A stretch of DNA of 5,902 nucleotides from Oscillospiraceae bacterium (lineage in GTDB: Bacteria; Bacillota; Clostridia; Oscillospirales; Acutalibacteraceae). The notes beneath the pieces were generated by a model. The model was not told the DNA's origin, searched no databases, and saw only the letters and a program-made list of their open reading frames with translations. Below are positions 1 to 5,603 of this stretch, in pieces. The stretch lies in the NCBI GenBank assembly GCA_022508705.1, contig JAFLUO010000100.1:1-5902 (forward strand). The letters run 5' to 3'. Position 1 is the stretch's first letter. Each line of letters opens with the position of its first letter. The translations under genes were made by a program, and so were the position numbers.

Positions 1-356
1 TCAATTGTAGGCTCTGCGAAAACTATTCCTTCTTCAACGCCGAAACGCTTAGCAAATGAGCCTGCAGAAATGTTTCTTATAATTACTTCAAGAGGAACAA
101 TTGAAACTTTTTTAACAACTGTTTCGTTGTCGTTGAGCTCCTCTACAAAATGAGTTTTAATACCTTTTTTCTCAAGAATCTGCATAAGGTAATTTGACAT
201 ACGGTTATTGATAGCGCCTTTGCCAACGATAGTGCCCTTCTTAAGACCGTCAAACGCAGTTGCATCATCCTTGTAAGAAACAATTACCAAATCAGGATTT
301 TCAGTAGCGTATACCTTCTTTGCTTTTCCTTCGTAAAGTTGAACTGTCTTTTCCAT
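1..356 (-). CDS. purC: SAICAR synthetase, N-terminal half (cut by window edge)
   Basis: Phosphoribosylaminoimidazole-succinocarboxamide synthase joins CAIR and aspartate using ATP to give SAICAR, a step of cytosolic IMP synthesis. My translation from ATG 356-354 gives 118 residues, open to the left edge; full bacterial PurC is usually about 235-240 aa, so roughly half is present. Visible family signatures are YEGKAKKVY (residues 8-16), the DDATAFDG segment (30-37) followed by KKGTIVGKG and paired Asn residues (about 39-51), and later VPLEVIIRNISAGS with a FAKRFGVEEG continuation. The start is supported by AAAGGAG at 365-371, 8 nt upstream. It lies 26 nt after purE with no terminator between them, so both should share one riboswitch-controlled transcript. 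The identification is firm from sequence; the rest of the protein cannot be checked here. Confidence 0.96.
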   Translation of the reverse strand, partial: MEKTVQLYEGKAKKVYATENPDLVIVSYKDDATAFDGLKKGTIVGKGAINNRMSNYLMQILEKKGIKTHFVEELNDNETVVKKVSIVPLEVIIRNISAGSFAKRFGVEEGIVFAEPTI

Positions 357-382
357 AATTAAAACTCCTTTATAGTAAAATA

Positions 383-877
383 TTATTCATTAAATTCAGC
401 ACAGATTTTAGCATCCTTGGCTAAAACTGCTTTTTTGTTTTCTTCTCGCATAGTGTCAAGTTTTTCTGACAACTTTTCATCAGATATAGCAAGCATTTGT
501 GCCGCAAGAAGAGCCGCATTTCCGCCGCCGTTAATAGCTACCGTTGCAACGGGAATACCTGTAGGCATCTGAACAGTTGAAAGAAGTGCATCCATACCGT
601 CAAGTGCAGAGGACTTACATGGAATTCCTATTACGGGAAGAGTTGTATTTGCTGCAACCGCTCCTGCAAGGTGCGCAGCCATGCCTGCTGCGGCAATAAT
701 TACGCCATATCCGTTTTCTTTAGCAGATTTTGTAAAAGCTGCTGCCTCTTCAGGTGTACGATGAGCTGAATAAACATGAACCGTATACTCGATTTCAAGA
801 GAATTAAGCATATCCACACACTTTTGAATGATTGGTAAATCACTGTCACTACCCATAATAATTCCGACTTTTTTCAT
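383..877 (-). CDS. purE: PurE, N5-carboxyaminoimidazole ribonucleotide mutase (class I type)
   Basis: This 164-aa protein matches the usual length (about 160-170 aa) of the small cytosolic octameric PurE. Class I enzymes convert N5-CAIR to CAIR in IMP synthesis. The sequence shows GIIMGSDSDLP (residues 5-15, nucleotide binding) and SAHRTP (37-42), whose His39 corresponds to the catalytic histidine. It also has a GMAAHLAG segment, and QMPTGIPVATVAI running into GGGNAALLAAQML. The STVQMPTGIPV stretch resembles class I mutases rather than class II AIR carboxylases, which as I recall have an SLRMPSG-like sequence there. A class I enzyme normally needs PurK to make N5-CAIR, and no purK is in the window. 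The start is clear: AAAGGAGG (884-891) sits 6 nt before ATG 877-875. It is the first gene after the ZTP riboswitch and terminator, and purC follows, so purE heads the purine operon. Confidence 0.97.
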   Translation of the reverse strand: MKKVGIIMGSDSDLPIIQKCVDMLNSLEIEYTVHVYSAHRTPEEAAAFTKSAKENGYGVIIAAAGMAAHLAGAVAANTTLPVIGIPCKSSALDGMDALLSTVQMPTGIPVATVAINGGGNAALLAAQMLAISDEKLSEKLDTMREENKKAVLAKDAKICAEFNE

Positions 878-891
878 AGTAATCCTCCTTT

Positions 892-938
892 AAAAACAAA
901 AAAGGCACACTTGAACCTTGAAGTAGGTTAAATGTGCC
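892..938 (-). terminator. Intrinsic terminator forming the expression platform of the ZTP riboswitch
   Basis: On the minus strand GGCACA (938-933) pairs with TGTGCC (909-904). The stem continues after one mismatch through TT/AA and, past a bulged base, an inner AGGTT/AACCT stem (925-929 with 914-918) closing a 6-nt loop. It is followed by a U-rich run (903-892: six T, one G, five T). The upstream arm starts inside the conserved 3' segment of the aptamer (GGGCA at 939-935), so terminator and folded aptamer cannot both form. It ends just before the purE ribosome binding site. This is the usual layout of an ON switch acting by transcription attenuation; the switching itself is inferred. Confidence 0.88.
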
Positions 939-1012
939 CAGACGGTCGGCTAAAGTAAAAAGTCCTTGCTCCTCTGTGGTGCTCCACATTCTTCCGTCAG
1001 TCGCAAAGAACC
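935..1012 (-). promoter_or_regulatory. ZTP/ZMP (pfl motif) riboswitch aptamer upstream of purE
   Basis: Read on the minus strand, this leader has the parts I know from the pfl/ZTP class. P1 is TCTTTGC (1009-1003) with GCAAGGA (969-963). The GACTGACGG internal segment lies at about 1002-994. P2 is TGTGG (979-975) with CCACA (988-984), closed by a 4-nt loop and followed by the purine-rich AGAGGAGC. After a short linker comes GCCGACCGTCTGGGCA (950-935), which differs by one base from the family's GCCGACCGCCTGGGCA. In that segment P3 is GCC/GGC (950-948 with 938-936), and the loop bases CCGTC (945-941) can form the class's pseudoknot with GACGG (998-994), all five pairs intact. ZTP riboswitches sense AICAR nucleotides that build up when 10-formyl-THF is low and commonly control purine and folate genes, which fits purE-purC downstream. 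Confidence 0.93.
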
Positions 1013-1031
1013 AACCTTTTCTAACAAAAAA

Positions 1032-1061
1032 ATTATATCACAACATTAGAATAATAGTCAA
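1032..1061 (-). promoter_or_regulatory. Sigma-A-type promoter for the purE operon
   Basis: On the minus strand, TTGACT (-35, 1061-1056) is followed by an 18-nt spacer and TATAAT (-10, 1037-1032). A TGA immediately before the -10 (1040-1038) gives an extended -10. The match is near consensus, and the position suits a transcript starting around 1025 with a leader of about 150 nt that contains the whole ZTP aptamer and its terminator. It lies downstream of the pyr operon terminator, so the purine genes appear independently transcribed. The start point is predicted, not measured. I saw no convincing PurR box around it. Confidence 0.85.
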
Positions 1062-1216
1062 GGATTTTGACTGTTTTAACGGGTGTTTACTTTCATAATT
1101 TTAACAGTATTTTTATGTAAGATTTTGTACATTTTTGTTATATAAATGAGAGCAGTAAAACAACTATACAGAACCCCCGAAGCAACAACAAAAAATTGCT
1201 GCTGTAAATAAGAATC
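1062..1216. other. AT-rich intergenic stretch between the pyr terminator and pur promoter
   Basis: No gene or known RNA is recognised here. The stretch is AT-rich, with poly-A/T patches that could help the promoter immediately downstream on the minus strand (UP-element-like, inferred). One small inverted repeat pairs 1181-1188 with 1196-1203 (8 bp including one G-U on the minus-strand RNA) around a T-rich 7-nt loop. No U-run follows it on either strand, and a short C-rich patch (1174-1178 on +) lies next to it. It may be a secondary mRNA 3'-end structure, or chance. Confidence 0.4.
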
Positions 1217-1254
1217 AAAAAATCATAATCACCTCAAAAGAAGTGATTATGATT
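1217..1254 (-). terminator. Intrinsic terminator at the end of the pyr operon
   Basis: A perfect 12-bp inverted repeat (1221-1232 with 1243-1254) closes a 10-nt loop. On the minus strand it is followed by six T (1222-1217, the first two being part of the stem). It begins 10 nt after the pyrI stop. The plus-strand side has no T run, so it is oriented for the pyr operon. It separates pyrimidine from purine transcription. Confidence 0.92.
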
Positions 1255-1264
1255 AAACTGCTTA

Positions 1265-1678
1265 TTACGCTTTTGTTTCGCAATACAGACAGCGATATTC
1301 CTTATTACTTTTATCGGAAAGCTTAAAAATGTGATCAAGCTCTTGTTCGCAAGACGTAATACATCTTGGATTTTTGCATTTAATAACATTAACAAGCGTT
1401 TGGGGCATAGCTATTGACAGTTTCTCAACAAGTTCGCCGTTTTTGATAACGTTTACTGTAGCAGTCGGGTCAACATAACCGATAACATCAAGGTTCAAGT
1501 CAACGTCTGCATCAATCTTGATAATATCTTTTTTACCCATTTTCTTGCTTTGAACATTTTTGATAATTGCAACGGAAACGTCATGTTCATCAAGCTTTAA
1601 AAGGTCATAAAGCTTCATACCGGAGCCTGCTTCAATGTGGTCAATTACAAAGCCGTTTTGAATTGAATCTATGTTCAT
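1265..1678 (-). CDS. pyrI: Aspartate carbamoyltransferase regulatory chain
   Basis: PyrI is the allosteric subunit that binds ATP/CTP and tethers PyrB trimers into the large ATCase holoenzyme. At 137 aa it is slightly shorter than the E. coli chain (about 153 aa). The N-terminal nucleotide-binding domain has VIDHIEAGSGMKL (11-23) and MGKKDIIKID (47-56). Asp13, His14, Lys50, Lys54 and Lys86 line up with E. coli Asp19, His20, Lys56, Lys60 and Lys94, which contact the effector. The C-terminal zinc domain has Cys101-x4-Cys106 and Cys130-x2-Cys133, the same pattern as E. coli 109/114/138/141, so zinc binding and PyrB contact should be intact. An extra Cys110 is present. ATG overlaps the pyrB stop (ATGA), and AAGGAGG (1689-1695) lies 10 nt upstream. 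The gene ends in tandem TAA codons just before the operon terminator. CTP feedback is inferred from family knowledge. Confidence 0.97.
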   Translation of the reverse strand: MNIDSIQNGFVIDHIEAGSGMKLYDLLKLDEHDVSVAIIKNVQSKKMGKKDIIKIDADVDLNLDVIGYVDPTATVNVIKNGELVEKLSIAMPQTLVNVIKCKNPRCITSCEQELDHIFKLSDKSNKEYRCLYCETKA

Positions 1679-2598
1679 ATTGTGCCTGCCTCCTTCAAAA
1701 GCTTAAGGATAAGCGCCATACGCATATATTTTCCGTTTAGCACCTGTTTAAAATAGCACGCTCTCGGGTCTTCGTCAATTGCAACGCTGATTTCATTTAC
1801 TCTCGGAAGCGGGTGCATTATTGACAAATCAGCCTTTGCGTTTTTAAGCTTATCAGGCGTTAAAATGTAGCTGTCCTTTAGTCTTAAATAATCTTCTTCA
1901 TTAAAGAAGCGCTCACGCTGAACTCTTGTCATATAAAGAATATCAAGCTCAGGTAAAGAACCTTCAAGATCTGTTGTCTGAACATAAGGAATATTTTTTG
2001 ATTTTATTGAATCCCTTTTAACATAGCTCGGAAGCTTTAACTCCTCAGGTGAAATAAGAACAAATTTAATGTTGTTATATCTTGACAGTGCATTTATAAG
2101 CGAGTGAACAGTTCTGCCGAATTTTAGGTCACCGCAAAGTCCTATTGTCAAATTATCAAATCTGCCTTTTTCACGGTAAATTGTAAGCAAATCGGCAAGG
2201 GTCTGCGTTGGGTGGCAATGACCGCCGTCCCCTGCGTTTATGACAGGGATTGATGCCGCTTTCGCCGCAACATAGGCTGCGCCCTCTTTCGGGTGGCGCA
2301 TTGCAATAATGTCGGCATAACAGCTTACTGTTTTAGCGGTATCTGCCACACTTTCACCCTTTGAAGCAGACGATGACATTGCATCCGTCATGGAAATAAC
2401 ATTACCTCCAAGCTCATACATTGCCGCTTCAAAGCTCATTCGGGTCCTAGTTGACGGCTCAAAGAAAAGCGTAGCTAACTTTTTGCCGTGACAAGCGTCT
2501 GCGTAACTTTGCGGGTTATCAATAATGTCTATTGCTGTTTTAATAAGCTCGTCTAATTCTTCGGTTGTAAGGTCAACTATATCAATGACACTTCTCAT
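1675..2598 (-). CDS. pyrB: Aspartate carbamoyltransferase catalytic chain
   Basis: PyrB condenses carbamoyl phosphate with aspartate, the committed step of pyrimidine synthesis. At 307 aa it is close to the E. coli chain. Visible active-site elements are the carbamoyl-phosphate loop FFEPSTRTR (45-53), the mobile-loop SSASKGES with Lys80, MRHP (100-103), NAGDGGHCHPTQTLADL with His129, KFGRT with Arg162, VQRERF, and HPLPRVNEI (about 262-270). All expected catalytic positions appear present. I chose ATG 2598-2596: AGGAG (2606-2610) is 7 nt upstream of it. An in-frame TTG two codons earlier (2604) would sit only 1 nt from that site. The start lies 2 nt after the pyrE stop and the end overlaps pyrI by 4 nt, implying translational coupling and balanced supply of the two ATCase chains. 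Confidence 0.97.
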   Translation of the reverse strand: MRSVIDIVDLTTEELDELIKTAIDIIDNPQSYADACHGKKLATLFFEPSTRTRMSFEAAMYELGGNVISMTDAMSSSASKGESVADTAKTVSCYADIIAMRHPKEGAAYVAAKAASIPVINAGDGGHCHPTQTLADLLTIYREKGRFDNLTIGLCGDLKFGRTVHSLINALSRYNNIKFVLISPEELKLPSYVKRDSIKSKNIPYVQTTDLEGSLPELDILYMTRVQRERFFNEEDYLRLKDSYILTPDKLKNAKADLSIMHPLPRVNEISVAIDEDPRACYFKQVLNGKYMRMALILKLLKEAGTI

Positions 2599-2600
2599 AT

Positions 2601-3239
2601 TCAAGCTCCTATCCAGCTTTCGTCAGATGGGTTATTTCTGAAAGCTATCAATCTCTTGATATCTTCAGCCTTTATATAACCCTCCTGTGCCGCAACCTCT
2701 GCAATACAGTCAAAGTTTGTAAGTGAAACATTTTTAATGTTTGCTTCTTTCAGTCTATCGAGACCTTTTTGCATACCGTAAGTAAAAATTGAAACAATGC
2801 CGAGTACATCTGCGCCTGCATCACGCAAAACATTTACTACTTCAATAACGCTACCGCCTGTTGAAATAAGGTCTTCAACAACTACAACCTTTTGTCCCTT
2901 TTCAAGCTTTCCCTCAATTTGATTCTGTCTGCCATGGTCTTTAGCCCCTGAACGAACATAACCCATAGGCATATCGAGTAAATGTGCTGTTATTGCGGCA
3001 TGCGCAATACCGGCAGTTGAAGTACCCATAAGAACCTCAGCATCAGGGTAATTCTCTTTAATAAGCTGAGCAAGTCCGTTTTCAACGTCTGTGCGCACCT
3101 CAGGTGCAGTAAGGGTCAATCTGTTGTCACAGTAAACGGGACTTTTTATTCCGCTTGCCCAGGTAAAAGGCTCTTCGGGGCGAAAGAAAACTGCTTTAAT
3201 TTTAAGTAAGTCTTGTGCTATTAGATTTTTAAGCTCCAT
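2601..3239 (-). CDS. pyrE: Orotate phosphoribosyltransferase
   Basis: PyrE transfers the phosphoribosyl group of PRPP to orotate, giving OMP. This 212-aa cytosolic protein belongs to the type I phosphoribosyltransferase fold. The PRPP-binding motif VVVVEDLISTGGS is at residues 118-130. The catalytic loop carries Arg96, Lys100 and His102 (VRSGAKDHG), and the N-terminal FTWASGIKSPVYCDNR (25-40) is the usual orotate/PRPP-contacting hood region. The start ATG 3239-3237 follows AAGGAG (3248-3253) by 8 nt. It sits 18 nt after pyrF and 2 nt before the pyrB ATG. Together with pyrF it completes orotate-to-UMP conversion as separate proteins, unlike the eukaryotic fused UMP synthase. Nothing looks truncated. 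Confidence 0.97.
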   Translation of the reverse strand: MELKNLIAQDLLKIKAVFFRPEEPFTWASGIKSPVYCDNRLTLTAPEVRTDVENGLAQLIKENYPDAEVLMGTSTAGIAHAAITAHLLDMPMGYVRSGAKDHGRQNQIEGKLEKGQKVVVVEDLISTGGSVIEVVNVLRDAGADVLGIVSIFTYGMQKGLDRLKEANIKNVSLTNFDCIAEVAAQEGYIKAEDIKRLIAFRNNPSDESWIGA

Positions 3240-3257
3240 AGTATTTTCTCCTTAAAT

Positions 3258-3956
3258 TTAGTCTACAAATTCTGCAACACATCTGTTATATGCGGCTACG
3301 GGATCCTCTGCCGCCGTAATAGGTCTGCCGACTACTATATAATCCGAGCCGATTTTCTTGGCTTCTGCGGGAGTCATAACACGTTTTTGGTCGCCAGTAT
3401 CGCCGTCAGCAAATCGAACCCCGGGTGTAATCGTAAGGAAATCTTTTCCGCAAGCATCATGCACCTTTTGCGCTTCAAGCGGTGAGCAAACAACGCCGTC
3501 AAGACCTGCCTTTTTGGCATTTTCTGCATAGTGCATAACCACTTTGTCAATAGGCTCGCGGACCAGCAAATCATTTTCCATTGTTTCCTGATCGGTTGAT
3601 GTAAGCTGGGTTACGGCGATAAGAAGCGGTCTTGTGCCGTCATCTCTTGTTAATCCTTCGAGAGCCGCTTCCATCATTCGTACTGTTCCACCTGCGTGAA
3701 GGTTAGTAATATCGACGTCCAAGTTTGAAAGCACAGACATTGATTTTTTAACAGTATTGGGAATATCGTGAAGCTTTAAATCAAGGAAAATTTTATGACC
3801 TCTCTTTTTAATTTCTTTTACGATTTGTGGGCCTTCAGCATAGAAAAGCTCCATACCGATTTTTACAAACGGCTTACGCTCTGTGAACAAATCAAGAAAC
3901 CCATAAGTCTTTTCAGCACTTGCAAAGTCACAAGCAACGATTACGTCCTTGCCCAT
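3258..3956 (-). CDS. pyrF: Orotidine 5'-phosphate decarboxylase
   Basis: PyrF decarboxylates OMP to UMP, the last step of the pathway. The length of 232 aa and compact TIM-barrel layout fit the standard bacterial family. Key elements are Asp10 in VACDFAS, Lys32 in FVKIGMELFY, and the catalytic Asp-x-Lys-x-x-Asp array at Asp59/Lys61/Asp64 (FLDLKLHDIPNT). A TPGVRF segment and the phosphate-binding VVGRPI with Arg211 follow. The start ATG 3956-3954 overlaps the last base of the pyrD stop (TAATG), with AGGAG at 3967-3971, 10 nt upstream inside pyrD. Expression is therefore probably coupled to pyrD. All catalytic residues appear intact. Confidence 0.97.
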   Translation of the reverse strand: MGKDVIVACDFASAEKTYGFLDLFTERKPFVKIGMELFYAEGPQIVKEIKKRGHKIFLDLKLHDIPNTVKKSMSVLSNLDVDITNLHAGGTVRMMEAALEGLTRDDGTRPLLIAVTQLTSTDQETMENDLLVREPIDKVVMHYAENAKKAGLDGVVCSPLEAQKVHDACGKDFLTITPGVRFADGDTGDQKRVMTPAEAKKIGSDYIVVGRPITAAEDPVAAYNRCVAEFVD

Positions 3957-4867
3957 TATTCTACCACTCCTATTATATCTTTAATTTCATTTATCTTATA
4001 CTTGTCCAAAGTATTCGGCAACTCGCTTATAATGTCACGGCAGGCAAAAGGATTTATAAGGTTTGCGGCACCTATTTCAACCGCAGTAGCCCCTGCCATC
4101 ATCATTTCAATAACGTCTTCGGCAGTTGAAACGCCACCCATTCCTATAACGGGAATTTTCACAGCCTTTGACACCTGATAAACCATTCTTACTGCTACGG
4201 GGAAAATTGCAGGGCCCGAAAATCCGCCCATTTTATTTTTTATTACGGGTATTCTTCTGTTAAGGTCAATTCTCATGCCGAGCATTGTGTTAATAAGACT
4301 TATTCCGTCTGCTCCTGCATCCTCACACGCCTTTGCTATTGATACAATATCGGTAACATTAGGTGAAAGTTTAACTATTACAGGTTTAGTCGTTACTGCT
4401 TTTACGGCTTTAGTAACCTCTGCCGCCGCTTTCGGGTCTGTACCGAAGCTCATTCCGCCGCCGTGCACATTAGGACAGCTTACATTGACTTCAAACCACC
4501 CGATTTGCTCCTCTGAATCTAATTTTTCACAAGTGTATGCGTAATCATCAACAGAAAAACCGCTTACGTTTGCCATTACAGGCTTGCTAAAGCATTTTTT
4601 AAGCTTTGGAAGCTCTTCGGAAATTACTTTTTCCACTCCGGGATTTTGAAGACCTACCGCATTTATCATTCCGGCGGTACACTCAGCAATTCTCGGAGTG
4701 GGATTTCCGAAACGGCCATCCTTTGTAGTCCCTTTAAACGAAAATGTTCCCAAACAATTTATGTCATAAAGCTCGGCAAATTCATAACCGAATCCAAAGG
4801 TGCCCGATGCAGGAATTACGGGATTGTCAAGCTCTATTCCGCAAAGATTTACACTTAATCTTCCCAT
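3956..4867 (-). CDS. pyrD: Dihydroorotate dehydrogenase, class 1B catalytic subunit
   Basis: This FMN protein oxidises dihydroorotate to orotate. In class 1B it pairs with PyrK, which passes electrons to NAD+, so the complex is soluble and works anaerobically. The 303-aa sequence has the substrate/FMN segment FSFKGTT with Lys45, NAVGLQNPG (69-77), and the loop VNVSCPNV with Cys131. That cysteine is the catalytic base of class 1 enzymes; class 2 uses serine. Near the C-terminus are the FMN-phosphate-binding GMGGVST and a GATAVEIGAAN segment. No membrane-binding N-terminal extension is present. The start ATG 4867-4865 has AAGGAGG (4875-4881) 7 nt upstream; it overlaps the end of pyrK by 13 nt and touches pyrF. 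The adjacent pyrK settles the 1B assignment. Confidence 0.97.
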   Translation of the reverse strand: MGRLSVNLCGIELDNPVIPASGTFGFGYEFAELYDINCLGTFSFKGTTKDGRFGNPTPRIAECTAGMINAVGLQNPGVEKVISEELPKLKKCFSKPVMANVSGFSVDDYAYTCEKLDSEEQIGWFEVNVSCPNVHGGGMSFGTDPKAAAEVTKAVKAVTTKPVIVKLSPNVTDIVSIAKACEDAGADGISLINTMLGMRIDLNRRIPVIKNKMGGFSGPAIFPVAVRMVYQVSKAVKIPVIGMGGVSTAEDVIEMMMAGATAVEIGAANLINPFACRDIISELPNTLDKYKINEIKDIIGVVE

Positions 4868-5589
4868 AAAATTTCCTCCTTTTTAAGCACGGGTCCGTCC
4901 TTGCAAATCCTTTTATATCCGGTTACTGTTTTACAACTGCATCCCATGCAAGCACCGAATCCGCATCCCATTCTTTCTTCAAAGCTGAATTGACCTGATG
5001 TTGCAGTAGCTTTATAAACCGCCTTGAGCATGGGTTTTGGACCGCAACAGAAGAAATATGAGTAATCCGAAGGCAACGCATCGGTTACAAAGCCTTTTTT
5101 GCCGTAGCTACCGTCAACAGTTGTTACTTCCACCTCACAACCGAGCGCTTTAAATTCATTTTCATAAAAAACTTCTGACTTTGTATTAAATCCAAGAATT
5201 ACAGATACGCTTTTCCCCTGCTCTTTTAATTCCTTTGCAAGCATATACATCGGCGGAACACCTACACCGCCGCCTATAAGTAAAGGATTTTCACCGCTAA
5301 GGGAAATATCATATCCATTTCCAAGCCCTGTAAGGACATCAAGAATTTGCCCTTCGGTCATTTTACTCATGATTTCGGTGCCTTTGCCTACAACTTTATA
5401 AATTATTGTAAGCACATTTTCTTCTATGTCACAAACAGATATGGGTCTGCGAAGATACAGTCCGTCAATTTTTATATTCACAAACTGACCGGGCGCTGTA
5501 ATATTGGAACAGTCGCCCGTCATTGTCATTTTGTAAACGTTACTTGTCAAGGGAGTATTTTCTTTTACCGAAAATAAAACTTGTTTCAT
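4855..5589 (-). CDS. pyrK: Dihydroorotate dehydrogenase electron transfer subunit (FAD, 2Fe-2S)
   Basis: PyrK carries electrons from the FMN of PyrD through a 2Fe-2S cluster and FAD to NAD+. At 244 aa it shows the domains in the expected order. An FAD-binding barrel has RRPIS (47-51, the Arg-x-x-Ser flavin motif). The NAD-binding domain has LLIGGGVGVPP (about 103-113) and a later FFCCGPKPM. A C-terminal iron-sulfur loop has Cys209-x4-Cys214-x2-Cys217-x11-Cys229, with an extra Cys219. I chose ATG 5589-5587: GAGG (5596-5599) lies 6 nt upstream. An in-frame TTG at 5601 would add four residues but swallow that site and has none of its own. It starts 14 nt after carB and overlaps pyrD by 13 nt, which suits a stoichiometric PyrD-PyrK complex. 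Confidence 0.96.
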   Translation of the reverse strand: MKQVLFSVKENTPLTSNVYKMTMTGDCSNITAPGQFVNIKIDGLYLRRPISVCDIEENVLTIIYKVVGKGTEIMSKMTEGQILDVLTGLGNGYDISLSGENPLLIGGGVGVPPMYMLAKELKEQGKSVSVILGFNTKSEVFYENEFKALGCEVEVTTVDGSYGKKGFVTDALPSDYSYFFCCGPKPMLKAVYKATATSGQFSFEERMGCGFGACMGCSCKTVTGYKRICKDGPVLKKEEILWED

Positions 5590-5603
5590 AAATAACCTCA
5601 AAA

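Noticed and set aside
878..1020. THF or guanine/PreQ1 riboswitch as alternatives for the purE leader
   Set aside because: The leader lacks the conserved cores of those classes as I know them, while the P1/P2 layout and GCCGACCGTCTGGGCA segment fit the ZTP class closely.
1062..1100. Possible PurR operator near the pur promoter
   Set aside because: The stretch around 1076-1090 reads loosely like an AT-rich box with a CG-containing centre, but no clear paired PurBox motif can be made out, so it is not called.
3240..3257. Possible internal PyrR attenuator or promoter in the pyrF-pyrE gap
   Set aside because: The gap is only 18 nt and is mostly occupied by the pyrE ribosome binding site, with no room for an attenuator.
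3374..3574. Minus-strand 66-codon frame inside pyrF
   Set aside because: It is an alternate frame within an intact pyrF; the peptide resembles no known family.
3795..4178. Plus-strand open frame of 127 codons
   Set aside because: It lies opposite pyrF and pyrD, which show intact catalytic motifs on the minus strand. It has no recognisable family features or good ribosome binding site and is best read as a shadow.
4275..4544. Plus-strand open frame opposite pyrD
   Set aside because: It is antisense to the well-conserved PyrD core, including the Cys131 loop, and has no independent coding evidence.
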